From an uncultured Collinsella sp. (lineage in GTDB: Bacteria; Actinomycetota; Coriobacteriia; Coriobacteriales; Coriobacteriaceae): 64,000 nt of DNA. The notes below the pieces were generated by a model. The model had not been told where the DNA came from. It made no database searches and saw only the letters and a program-made list of their open reading frames with translations. Position 1 is the stretch's first letter; each line of letters begins with the position of its first letter. This document shows positions 25,360 to 32,516 of this stretch, in pieces. The stretch lies in NCBI GenBank assembly GCA_900541885.1, contig UQKW01000010.1:1-64000 (forward strand). The letters are read 5' to 3'. The position numbers and the translations under genes were made by a program.

Positions 25360-26156
25360 ACACGCAGACAATCGAGCTTGACGTGAACAAGCGCGGATGC
25401 GGCAACAACTGCATTCGAATCGCGCAAGGCGAGGACGGCGGAACAACCATCAAGGCGCTTATCTACGACAACGGCGGCGAGCTGTCTTTGTCTGGGTACA
25501 GTGCCTATTTGATTGCCCGATTGCCCGACCGTATCCACTATTACCGCGGCAGCGCCACGGTCAGCGGCAACACGATCACCTACGTTTGCGATGAATCCAA
25601 GCTCGCAAGCGTTCCCGGCTACACCGACGAAGCCTATTTCGAATTGACGAAAGGCACGCAGACGGTGCAGACCGAGCGTTTCGCGCTGGACATCATGCGC
25701 GACGCCCGTGAGGGAAATGCTCCAGCGAAGTCATGGGACAACGCGATTGATGGCCTTATCAGGCGTGGAGAAACCGCCGTCACCAAGGGCGAGCAGGCCG
25801 TCACCGATGCGGGCAAGGCGCTGAATAACGCCAACGCGGCGGTCAACATCTGCAAGAGCGCCACGGACGCAGCTAACACCGCGACGGCCAAGGCGAACGC
25901 CGCGACAAAGAGCGCCACAGACGCGGCGGCTGCTGCAAATACAGCCAAGGCGAACGCCGACACCGCAACCAATGCGGCGAACGCCGCGACAAACGCGGCG
26001 AAAGCATCCACGGACAGCGCGGATCAGGCGGCTGCGGACGCTCGTAAGGCAGCTGAGGAAGCGCGAGGGTCTATCAGCCCTGACAAGCGCATTTATCTTG
26101 CCTACGACACCGTTGGCGATACGGATTACATCTCGCTAGTCGATATGGAGGATTAA
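25356..26156 (+). CDS. Baseplate upper protein (BppU-like) with Ala-rich coiled coil
   Basis: 266 residues. The N-terminal ~110 residues (beta-rich, GYSAYLIARLPDRIHYYRGSA) resemble the BppU N-domain that anchors receptor-binding proteins to Dit. Residues about 130-235 are long Ala/Thr/Asn heptads (NTAKANADTATNAANAATN), a trimeric fibre shaft. It probably holds the next gene's variable protein. Confidence 0.75.
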   Translation: MNTQTIELDVNKRGCGNNCIRIAQGEDGGTTIKALIYDNGGELSLSGYSAYLIARLPDRIHYYRGSATVSGNTITYVCDESKLASVPGYTDEAYFELTKGTQTVQTERFALDIMRDAREGNAPAKSWDNAIDGLIRRGETAVTKGEQAVTDAGKALNNANAAVNICKSATDAANTATAKANAATKSATDAAAAANTAKANADTATNAANAATNAAKASTDSADQAAADARKAAEEARGSISPDKRIYLAYDTVGDTDYISLVDMED

Positions 26157-26158
26157 GC

Positions 26159-27718
26159 ATGGGCAAAACCCATATTGCAGATCACGAAACGCTCGAGCGC
26201 GTGGCAATCGCGCTCGAATCCATGGGGGCTTCGACAGTCCCCATTTTTAATGACGAGACTGGACGTTACACGAACGCGAGCATCGCCGCATGGCTTGCGA
26301 AGATGCGTGACGGCAAGAATTATGGCGTGAGCATCCCCAAGGGAAGCGCCACGGCCTGCACCAAGACCGGGGCAAATGCTGGAATCGCCAACCCAAAGCC
26401 CGGAATCATCGGTCGCGCCGCTATCGACCCTTACGTGAACCACGGCGCGTTTACCTTCTTCGAGGTAAACGGTGGCGTTGACGCGGATGGCACGCCTTAC
26501 GTTACCGCTATCGACGGTGACGGGCGCTTCTCGCGCACGGATGATACGTGGATCATGACGCCGGTTCTCTACACGCTGGAAACCGAGACGGATGATGCCG
26601 TCAACATTACCGTATCCGATACGCGCCAGCCCGGCATGAAGCGCCAGCCGGCAGCTCTGCTTCCTAACGGTGCGCAGCGTCCTTATATGCTGTATGCAAA
26701 GTATGCACTGTCGGTCGATGCCGAAGGCAAGCCGCGAAGCGTGAGCGGCGCACAGGTGAAGTGCTTCGTAAGCCACGATACCGGCGTCTCGCTTATGAAG
26801 ACGGCAACGACGGGTGATTCATTCAAGACTGCCGCCGATGACTGGTATGTCAAGGTTATGTTCCTCTTGAAGTATGCCACCAAGAACAGCCAGAGCGTGT
26901 TCGCGGGCTGCACGGGATACGACGTACAGATTAGCCCGACCGTGGCAGAGAGCAACACCACGCGCGTCGTGGTCGCGAAGGGGAAGGCCGATCAGATTCT
27001 TATCGGCTCTTCGATGATTCTAGGAACACATACGGGCACGTCGAACGACCGTGGCAACGGCTACAACTATGACGTGTTCGATGCCGCGACCGTTATCAAG
27101 AAGGTCGATGTCGACGCATCGAACACCGCCATCTACTTCGACGTCGCGAAGCCTTTCACGACTGCCACCACATACCTTTTGAGCACCGTCCCGTGGAGGG
27201 CTGGCGCTTGCGATGCGGTCGAGGGCGACGGATCGCCCACGAGCTGTACTGACTCAAAGCAGCCCTTTGTTATCCAGGGCATCGAGCTCGGTCTCGGCAT
27301 GTATGAGGTTCTTGGAAACGTCCTCATCCAGTACACGGGTACTGGCACGGTCGTTTACGTGAACCCGGACACTAAGAACGAGAAGGCCGGTAGCTCACCA
27401 GACAGTGCGCTATCTGCTGGGGCTTTTCCCGGACAAGCAGCCGAGGGATGGAACTACGGTCTTTACTGCAAGACGGTCAACGGTCTGATGATTCAGCAGG
27501 GAACTGGCGCGTCAACGTCGGTTGGCATCTGCGACGGCAACTACAAGGTCGCGGACACTACCATCGGCTGGAGAGAGTGGCTTTCTCTTGGCTACTTGTG
27601 GAACTGGGGCAATGCGGGCCTTTGGTTCGTCAACGGCCTCAGCGGCACCGGCAATGCTTGGTGGTACATCGGCTCGCGCCGCTCTGTCAATGGTCGCTCT
27701 AGGGGTGAAGCGGCGTAA
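26159..27718 (+). CDS. DGR variable protein (tail receptor-binding protein)
   Basis: 519 residues. The N-terminal ~390 residues are beta-rich and follow the BppU-like gene, so it is probably a tail-tip adhesin. The C-terminal ~130 residues (GWREWLSLGYLW, WWYIGSR) have the pattern of a C-type-lectin-fold DGR target domain. VR covers residues 474-507. Codons 479, 481, 483, 490, 494, 495, 501 and 503 differ from the template at adenines, giving Tyr, Trp, Trp, Phe, Leu, Ser, Trp and Tyr where the template encodes Asn, Arg, Arg, Tyr, Asn, Asn, Arg and Asn. Diversification would change host-receptor binding. Confidence 0.9.
   Translation: MGKTHIADHETLERVAIALESMGASTVPIFNDETGRYTNASIAAWLAKMRDGKNYGVSIPKGSATACTKTGANAGIANPKPGIIGRAAIDPYVNHGAFTFFEVNGGVDADGTPYVTAIDGDGRFSRTDDTWIMTPVLYTLETETDDAVNITVSDTRQPGMKRQPAALLPNGAQRPYMLYAKYALSVDAEGKPRSVSGAQVKCFVSHDTGVSLMKTATTGDSFKTAADDWYVKVMFLLKYATKNSQSVFAGCTGYDVQISPTVAESNTTRVVVAKGKADQILIGSSMILGTHTGTSNDRGNGYNYDVFDAATVIKKVDVDASNTAIYFDVAKPFTTATTYLLSTVPWRAGACDAVEGDGSPTSCTDSKQPFVIQGIELGLGMYEVLGNVLIQYTGTGTVVYVNPDTKNEKAGSSPDSALSAGAFPGQAAEGWNYGLYCKTVNGLMIQQGTGASTSVGICDGNYKVADTTIGWREWLSLGYLWNWGNAGLWFVNGLSGTGNAWWYIGSRRSVNGRSRGEAA
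27578..27680 (+). repeat. DGR variable repeat (VR)
   Basis: 103 bp aligning without gaps to 27788-27890 (offset 210). Of 11 differences, 10 are at template adenines (eight A to T, one A to C, one A to G) and one is T to G, a silent change. The last 14 bp (CATCGGCTCGCGCC) are identical and GC-rich, as expected of the initiation-of-mutagenic-homology end. Similarity stops right after it. Confidence 0.95.
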
Positions 27719-27740
27719 GCCGCGAGGGGACTTGTCCCCT
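27710..27740 (+). other. Two hairpins downstream of VR
   Basis: GCGGC-GTAA-GCCGC (27710-27723) contains the stop codon of the variable gene in its loop. AGGGGAC-TT-GTCCCCT (27725-27740) follows. There is no long T-run. Known DGRs have a cruciform-forming hairpin just after VR that aids retrohoming, so either could serve that role here, or both could be processing/termination elements. Confidence 0.5.
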
Positions 27741-27787
27741 TATGAAAACAAGCAGGGATTCGCGGCGCGTGGGCTGTCATGTTCTCT

Positions 27788-27890
27788 TGGCTTTCACTTG
27801 GCAACTTGAGGAACAGGGGCAATGCTGGCCTTTGGTACGTCAACGGCAACAACGGCACCGGCAATGCTAGGTGGAACATCGGCTCGCGCC
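27788..27890 (+). repeat. DGR template repeat (TR)
   Basis: 103 bp with 23 adenines, noncoding, 69 bp downstream of the variable gene. AAC and AGG codons are placed so that adenine changes give many amino acids without stop codons. The 3' end CGGCTCGCGCC lacks adenine. It is followed by TACCTGGG where VR has GCTCTGTC, so the element keeps distinct downstream flanks. Confidence 0.95.
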
Positions 27891-28074
27891 TACCTGGGTG
27901 ACTATCTCAAACAACCAGCTATCTATTTTTATTTCCGCCGCGACTACCCGCCGCCGCTGGTGGCGAGCGGGGGGCAACCTGGCTTAACTAAGTGAAATCA
28001 GTCTTAAGACCAGCGGGCTAGTAACGGAGACGCGACCGCTCGTACGACATCCAGAGAGCAAAGGTCAAAAACAA
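27891..28074 (+). ncRNA. TR-RT spacer, probable part of the DGR template RNA
   Basis: 184 bp with no convincing reading frame. It holds GC-rich self-complementary stretches (around CCGCCGCCGCTGGTGGCGAGCGG) and ends just before the reverse transcriptase. In the Bordetella phage DGR, the RNA downstream of TR is needed to prime cDNA synthesis. The same role here is an inference from position. Confidence 0.45.
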
Positions 28075-29160
28075 TTGAAGAGTTATTGCAAGGGGCTTCG
28101 GATAAACGAAGCCCTTGTTGTTTCCGCCTACGAATCTTGGCTTGATTCAAAGGCTGGAAAGAAAAACGCCTGGCGCGTGCCGCAAGAGCACGGCAGCGCT
28201 TCGGCGCTAATCGCGGAGATCGTGCGCGAGGTCGAAACGCGCTCGCTTACGTTTCGACCGATAAAGCGCTACCGGCATCGCGAGCCCACGAACGGCAAGC
28301 TGCGCATCATCGGCGTTGAGAGCGTGAAGCAGCAGGTTTGCGACTATGTGGCCGTTGCCGCTATGTCGCGTCTGCTCGATGCGAAGGTTGGCTTCTGGCA
28401 GGTTTCTAGCGTCCCAGGCAAAGGTCAGCTCATGGCGGCTCATGCCGTGCGCAGGTGGTCGCAAGATGGCGGTTACTACGTGCATATGGACGTGCGCAAG
28501 TGCTATCCATCCATCAAGGCAGATGTGGTGATGATGCTTCTTCGCCGCTACGTGCGAAGCCCCGACGTGCTCTATATCACCGAATCGCTGCTGGCCACTT
28601 ATGGCGGCGGTCTGGAAATCGGAAGCTATTTCAGCCTGCGAATGGCGCAGCTGGTGTTGTCGTTCGGCTATCACGAGGTCGAGAGCATGCGCAAAGTAAG
28701 GCGCGGCGCTAGCGTTCCGCTGATCACGCACCAGCTCTGGTACGCAGATGACATCTATTTATTCAGTCCCGACAAGCGCAACTTGCGGAGCGCGGCAAGG
28801 CAGCTCCAAAGGCTGCTGCACAAAAAGTTCGGACTTACTGTCAAGCCGTGGAAGATAAGCCGCATCAGCAACGAAGAGCCGGTCGATGTTGTGGGATACA
28901 CGGTGCGAAAGAACCGTACCACGCTTCGCGGTTCGCTTTTCCTGCGAGCGTGCAGGTCGCTTCGAAGATACAGGCGTTCGCCAACGCTCAAACGGGCGCG
29001 AAGGGCTACCAGTTACGGCGGCTGGTTCAAGCACGCGGATTGCGCCGACGTTTGGCGCGACAACGGATTCAACAAGGTTTTCAAAAAAGCCCGCGCACAA
29101 ATAAGCGCGGCGGAAAGGGGAGCACATGAGCACTATGACGTGCAGCGCAACGCCGCTTGA
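28075..29160 (+). CDS. DGR reverse transcriptase
   Basis: 361 residues with a TTG start. Motifs: GKLRIIGVESVKQQV (about 74-88), HMDVRKCYPSI with catalytic Asp139, IGSYFSLRMAQ (182-192), LWYADDIYLF with Asp225/226, KFGLTVKPWK and VVGYTV. The IGSYFS segment corresponds to the DGR-typical IGxxxSQ, but Leu replaces Gln. It copies the template RNA with adenine misincorporation and the cDNA replaces VR. No separate Avd gene is recognised. Confidence 0.92.
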   Translation: MKSYCKGLRINEALVVSAYESWLDSKAGKKNAWRVPQEHGSASALIAEIVREVETRSLTFRPIKRYRHREPTNGKLRIIGVESVKQQVCDYVAVAAMSRLLDAKVGFWQVSSVPGKGQLMAAHAVRRWSQDGGYYVHMDVRKCYPSIKADVVMMLLRRYVRSPDVLYITESLLATYGGGLEIGSYFSLRMAQLVLSFGYHEVESMRKVRRGASVPLITHQLWYADDIYLFSPDKRNLRSAARQLQRLLHKKFGLTVKPWKISRISNEEPVDVVGYTVRKNRTTLRGSLFLRACRSLRRYRRSPTLKRARRATSYGGWFKHADCADVWRDNGFNKVFKKARAQISAAERGAHEHYDVQRNAA

Positions 29161-29494
29161 CGCGGTGACGGTGGAAGTAAGACCGGGCGGCGTGACCTCC
29201 GATGTTTGGCTTCGTCGAAACATCGAGAAGGACGTTGCGGACAACAGCGCGGATACCGAAAAAGCAATCGAGTTTTGGCGAGCGGACGAGCTGCATTTTG
29301 TGGCAGTCGGCACACCGTCTATTGAAGAGGTGACGGCAGCGTTCAACGAGCTATGGGACGCGCACGAGGATGACGGGCTTACGGATACCGAGCGCATTGA
29401 CAGCATCATTGCGCAGCTCAAGCAGACACGCGCGGCGCTTGAGGACACCAATGCCGCCCTGCTCGAAATCGGCGACATTGTGGGCGGTGAGTAG
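29126..29494 (+). CDS. Phage protein downstream of the RT, unknown function
   Basis: 122 residues overlapping the RT gene by 35 bp, with GGAAAGGGGAG before the ATG. The N-terminal part is beta-like; residues 70-115 form an acidic coiled coil (TERIDSIIAQLKQTRAALEDTN). It may be a tail-associated protein. An accessory role in the DGR cannot be excluded, but it lacks the basic helical-bundle look of Avd. Confidence 0.55.
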   Translation: MSTMTCSATPLDAVTVEVRPGGVTSDVWLRRNIEKDVADNSADTEKAIEFWRADELHFVAVGTPSIEEVTAAFNELWDAHEDDGLTDTERIDSIIAQLKQTRAALEDTNAALLEIGDIVGGE

Positions 29495-29496
29495 CG

Positions 29497-29613
29497 ATGG
29501 CGAAGATCTACTACGAAGCCGTCATGGACGGCAAGCGCACCGTCGAGAGCGTACCCAAGCTCTGGCGTGCCGCTGTGCAGAAGATGATCGATGACAATGC
29601 AAAGGAGAAATAA
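29497..29613 (+). CDS. CD1375-like small phage protein
   Basis: 38 residues: AKIYYEAVMDGKRTVESVPKLWR resembles the short CD1375/XkdX-type proteins found between tail and lysis genes. Its stop overlaps the start of the holin gene (TAATG). Confidence 0.6.
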   Translation: MAKIYYEAVMDGKRTVESVPKLWRAAVQKMIDDNAKEK

Positions 29614-30029
29614 TGGGAGCTATCTACACGTTCACGGAGCCGCAGGTCTGGGCAATCGGCGGCGCATTCCTGATGATGCTTTTCGATATGGTTACAGGCA
29701 TTGCCCAGGCAATTTTCAACTGTAGTTTTAAGTCTTCGACGATGCGTCGCGGCCTATGTCATAAGGCCACGCTTTCTCTTATCATCATGCTGGTCATATG
29801 TATCGAGATTCTAAGCTCGCATATCGTTGGACTGAATTTCGGTGGTATTACCATCTATGTCGTTTGCGGCGCAATCATCGGCATGGAGTTCGCTTCTATC
29901 CTCGAAAACCTCAAGCAGGCTTATCCAGAGCTTGCCGATACGCCCATCATGAAGATTTTCGAGCACGCCAACGTTGACACCGATGATATTACGAAGGCGA
30001 TTGCCGATGAAGTCGCGAAGCGCGGCTAG
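29613..30029 (+). CDS. Phage holin
   Basis: 138 residues. Hydrophobic helices at about 13-35, 53-75 and 78-97, with FDMVTGIAQAIFNCSFKSSTMRRGLCHK, the signature of the toxin-secretion/lysis holin family, and an acidic cytoplasmic tail. It permeabilises the membrane at lysis and lies directly upstream of two lytic enzymes. Confidence 0.85.
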   Translation: MGAIYTFTEPQVWAIGGAFLMMLFDMVTGIAQAIFNCSFKSSTMRRGLCHKATLSLIIMLVICIEILSSHIVGLNFGGITIYVVCGAIIGMEFASILENLKQAYPELADTPIMKIFEHANVDTDDITKAIADEVAKRG

Positions 30030-30702
30030 TCTCAGGCTTGCTGTTGCGCTTATGCTGGGCTTCGCGGTAGGCATGGGCTTATGGTTCGTTTTGACTGCCG
30101 ACCACGTTGGCAGAGATACGGCAGCATTTGGAAAAGCATATAACCAAGGCTATAGCGACGGTTATACAGCGGCTTTGCCTGTTTATGAAAAAAAGACGAG
30201 TGCGAAGAGCGGCTATATGCCGCTCTTCTTGCAAAAAGACCCTCAATGGGCTGATGCCGCTTACTCGGACGAAACCATAGGCACATACGGCTGCGGCCTG
30301 ACGGCGGCGGCAATGGCGCTGAGCTACCTCAACGGTCGCGAGGTCACACCCGACCTGCTGGCAGCTTTCGTCGGCGAAAGCTGCCTGACCGACCGGGTTA
30401 ACGACATGGCCAAGTTCAGCACCTATCTAGCGAAGACCTATCATTTCGAAACCCGTGACACGTTTTGGGGCACGGGCGAAGCCCTCAAGGCCGTCGATGA
30501 CGGCTGGATCGTCTTCGCAGGCGTTACCGGAACCCTTGGCGAGCGCTCTTACGGCTCGCACGTCGTGATGATTTGGCGTGAGAACACCGACGGTACCTAT
30601 GCGCTCCGCGACCCTGATGACGGCACCAATTCAATCCATGCATGGACAGCCGACGAGCTTAACGCCGTTACTTTCACACAATTCAATGCAATTAAGAGGT
30701 GA
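30007..30702 (+). CDS. C39-like cysteine peptidase, membrane-anchored
   Basis: 231 residues from ATG 30007, overlapping the holin gene. A signal anchor (about 6-29) precedes a C39-like fold: YMPLFLQKDPQWAD, GTYGCGLTAAAMALSYL with the likely nucleophile Cys, SHVVMIW with His, and ALRDPDDG with Asp. Such domains cleave peptides of the wall or processed proteins, so a role beside the lysozyme in lysis is likely. Confidence 0.75.
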   Translation: MKSRSAASLRLAVALMLGFAVGMGLWFVLTADHVGRDTAAFGKAYNQGYSDGYTAALPVYEKKTSAKSGYMPLFLQKDPQWADAAYSDETIGTYGCGLTAAAMALSYLNGREVTPDLLAAFVGESCLTDRVNDMAKFSTYLAKTYHFETRDTFWGTGEALKAVDDGWIVFAGVTGTLGERSYGSHVVMIWRENTDGTYALRDPDDGTNSIHAWTADELNAVTFTQFNAIKR

Positions 30703-30707
30703 TGCAG

Positions 30708-31733
30708 ATGACCATGAAGGGCATCGATATCGCAGACTGGCAAAAAAACCTTAATCTCGATTCAATCGAATACGATTTTGTCATCATTAAAGGAACCCAG
30801 GGCACCAATTATGTCAATACGTTTTGTGACGCGTTTGTGCAAAAGGCTATCAAAGCGGGTAAGCTCTGGGGCTTCTACCATTTCATGAATATGGATGATC
30901 CTGTCAAGCAGGCGGATCACTTCTATCAGAACTGTAAAAACTATTTCGGCAAGGGTATTCCCGTGCTCGATTATGAGGACGGCGGCAGGATCGGCACAGA
31001 CGGTGCCAAGAAATTCCTTGATCGTATCTATGCGCTTACTGGCGTGAGGTGTCTCTTGTATACCTACCGCAATCTCACCAAAGAGGAAGATTGGTCTAAG
31101 ATTGCGCCCAACCACGCCCTCTGGGTTGCCCAGTATGCCAACGAGAATCAGACTGGATACCAGGATTCGCCATGGCTTCCGGATGGCGGCTTTGGTGCTT
31201 GGAATACCTGCGTGATGCACCAGTATTCTTCGCACGGTAGGCTATCTGGGTACAACGGCAACCTCGATCTTGATATTGCCTTCATGGACGCTGCCGCTTG
31301 GTCGCGTTATGCGAAACCCAGTACTTACAGTGCGCCGGATGCGACTGACAATAAGAATAATGGTAGCACCGTCGACCTTGCGGCAGGCGTAATGCGAGGG
31401 GAGTACGGCAACGGTGACGAGCGCAAGGCCAAGCTGGGCGCTCGATTCAACGAGGTGCAAGACCTCATTAATCGCGCGGCCACCGCAAGCGCCGACGATC
31501 TTGCAACGGATGTGCTCAACGGTAAGCTCGGCAACGGTGAGACACGCAAGGCAATTCTTGGCATCCGCTATGACGAGGTGCAAGCCGTGGTCAATTCCCG
31601 CGCCAAGGCCGTAGACATCGACGCTCTTGCACGCGCCGTCATTCGCGGCGAGTACGGTAACGGTGACGAGCGCAAGGCCCGACTTGGCGCTAACTTTAAT
31701 GCTGTGCAAAAACGAGTAAACGAGCTTCTTTAA
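30708..31733 (+). CDS. GH25 endolysin with three CW_7 repeats
   Basis: 341 residues. GH25 lysozyme domain (about 1-200): KGIDIADWQKNL with the catalytic Asp, FVIIKGTQG, VLDYEDGG and DLDIAFMD. Three CW_7 (Cpl-7-like) wall-binding repeats of about 43 residues follow, each with GxxGNGxxRKxxLGxx(F/Y). It hydrolyses muramic acid linkages of peptidoglycan. AAGAGG supports ATG 30708. Confidence 0.93.
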   Translation: MTMKGIDIADWQKNLNLDSIEYDFVIIKGTQGTNYVNTFCDAFVQKAIKAGKLWGFYHFMNMDDPVKQADHFYQNCKNYFGKGIPVLDYEDGGRIGTDGAKKFLDRIYALTGVRCLLYTYRNLTKEEDWSKIAPNHALWVAQYANENQTGYQDSPWLPDGGFGAWNTCVMHQYSSHGRLSGYNGNLDLDIAFMDAAAWSRYAKPSTYSAPDATDNKNNGSTVDLAAGVMRGEYGNGDERKAKLGARFNEVQDLINRAATASADDLATDVLNGKLGNGETRKAILGIRYDEVQAVVNSRAKAVDIDALARAVIRGEYGNGDERKARLGANFNAVQKRVNELL

Positions 31734-31736
31734 CTA

Positions 31737-31772
31737 AAATGCCCGCGCCCTGTAATGGGGTGCGGGCATTTT
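31737..31772 (+). terminator. Terminator after the late operon
   Basis: AAAATGCCCGC pairs with GCGGGCATTTT around a short loop, with T- and A-runs on both sides, so it can act in both directions. It ends the late operon and the opposing right-end operon. Confidence 0.85.
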
Positions 31773-31799
31773 GCGTTTAGGGGACATTGCAACAAGTCT

Positions 31800-31976
31800 C
31801 TAACGGTTCATGTCATCTCGAATCAAGCTCTTGATGTACTCGGTTGTATTGTTCTGATCCTTGAGCCATTTATATATACTCTCGTCATCCTCGTTAGGGT
31901 AAAAGCGTATGACTAGCTGTTTCACCGACCTTTTGCGGTAAGAGGATGTTGCGCGTCTTTGCGCTTCGGTTGCCAT
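31800..31976 (-). CDS. Small ribbon-helix-helix-like protein
   Basis: 58 residues. KQLVIRFYPNEDDESIYKWLKDQNNTTEYIKSLIRDDM gives strand-helix-helix, the Arc/ParD-type RHH pattern. The ATG follows the stop of the upstream 27-residue gene by 1 bp, so they are coupled. A 26-bp palindrome in the operon's promoter is a fitting target, so autoregulation is likely. Confidence 0.65.
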   Translation of the reverse strand: MATEAQRRATSSYRKRSVKQLVIRFYPNEDDESIYKWLKDQNNTTEYIKSLIRDDMNR

Positions 31977-31977
31977 T

Positions 31978-32061
31978 TTATTCACCGCGCTTTTCTCTGG
32001 CCTTGCGCCAGATGCGAAACGAGATAAACGAGATGACAAAAATTACAATGCCTGTTTTCAT
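31978..32061 (-). CDS. 27-residue membrane peptide
   Basis: One hydrophobic helix (IVIFVISFISF) followed by a basic tail (RIWRKAREKRGE). AGGAG lies 8 bp before the ATG. Its size and charge resemble type I toxin peptides or small phage membrane effectors. Function unknown. Confidence 0.5.
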   Translation of the reverse strand: MKTGIVIFVISFISFRIWRKAREKRGE

Positions 32062-32125
32062 CGCTGCACTCCTGATGTAAGATGATTCTGGCTAGCGGGG
32101 CACCGCCGAAGCGGCGCCCCTTGCC

Positions 32126-32260
32126 CTACCTTGACCTCTTTGTGTGCTTTCCGGGCTTACGAGAGGTCTTTTTCTTTAGGGCTTCGATTCCTTCATCCAG
32201 CGCCTTTGCCAGTAGCACGCTTATGACAGCAATCGTTAAGTCCCATATTTTGTCATCCAT
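32126..32260 (-). CDS. 44-residue small membrane/basic protein
   Basis: First gene of the right-end operon, with AAAGGAGG before the ATG. DLTIAVISVLLAKAL is a hydrophobic helix and the C-terminus is Lys/Arg-rich (KKKTSRKPGKHTKRSR). Function unknown. A GC hairpin (32098-32121) between it and the next gene may attenuate transcription. Confidence 0.5.
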   Translation of the reverse strand: MDDKIWDLTIAVISVLLAKALDEGIEALKKKTSRKPGKHTKRSR

Positions 32261-32290
32261 TTGAACCACCTCCTTTCTTTCTTACGTCTA

Positions 32291-32321
32291 TTATTATAGG
32301 GTATACCCCATAATAAGGCAA
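32291..32321 (-). promoter_or_regulatory. Promoter and palindromic operator of the right-end operon
   Basis: Read leftward: -35 TTGCCT (complement of 32316-32321), 17 bp, -10 TATAAT (complement of 32293-32298). A 26-bp palindrome with one mismatch (32291-32316; arms TTATTATAGGGTA and TACCCCATAATAA) covers the -10 and spacer, so a bound repressor would block the promoter. Confidence 0.7.
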
Positions 32322-32446
32322 GCTCATATTGAATTTTGCTAACTTTTTTTCGAGCTAAACAGTGTTATTATGCAAAACCAGTTAGTGGAGACTTTGATTT
32401 CGCGCCCGTTCGCGGCTATCGTAGGGTTCGCAAAGATTTTCTGAGG

Positions 32447-32461
32447 CTCCACCCTTGGATT
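32447..32461. repeat. Right attachment repeat (attR core), prophage 1
   Basis: CTCCACCCTTGGATT, matching 240-254 at 14 of 15 positions. Host DNA resumes to its right. Read on the minus strand in the integrase frame it encodes NPRVE, the counterpart of NPMVE at attL. Confidence 0.75.
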
Positions 32462-32466
32462 TGATA

Positions 32467-32497
32467 AGCCGCTGACGTTGTGTCGGCGGCTTTTTTT
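32467..32497 (+). terminator. Displaced host terminator of tRNA-Ala
   Basis: AGCCGCTGAC pairs with GTCGGCGGCT (one T-G wobble), followed by seven T. It starts 6 bp after the attR core, so before integration it would have been the tRNA-Ala terminator. Confidence 0.75.
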
Positions 32498-32516
32498 AAA
32501 AAGAAAGGGCTGCACC

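Larger units (their letters stand above)
247..32455. mobile_element. Prophage 1: HK97-type siphovirus with a DGR
   Basis: The boundaries come from the 15-bp repeat at the tRNA-Ala 3' end and at 32447-32461. The cargo order is that of a temperate siphovirus: integrase, repressor, Cro-like gene, replication genes, terminase, portal, protease, capsid, connectors, tape measure, tail tip, DGR, holin and lysins, then a small right-end operon. No gene looks broken, so the element may be inducible. That is an inference from gene content only. Confidence 0.9.

Noticed and set aside
29126..29494. DGR accessory protein Avd
   Set aside because: Size and position would fit, but the N-terminal half is beta-like and the helices are acidic, unlike the basic helical bundle of Avd. 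Kept as unknown.
32390..32460. A degenerate tRNA or small structured RNA at attR (GTGGAG...AGGGTTCG...CTCCAC)
   Set aside because: It mimics tRNA pieces because it contains the attachment repeat; no cloverleaf can be drawn, and the integrase reading frame explains the segment.
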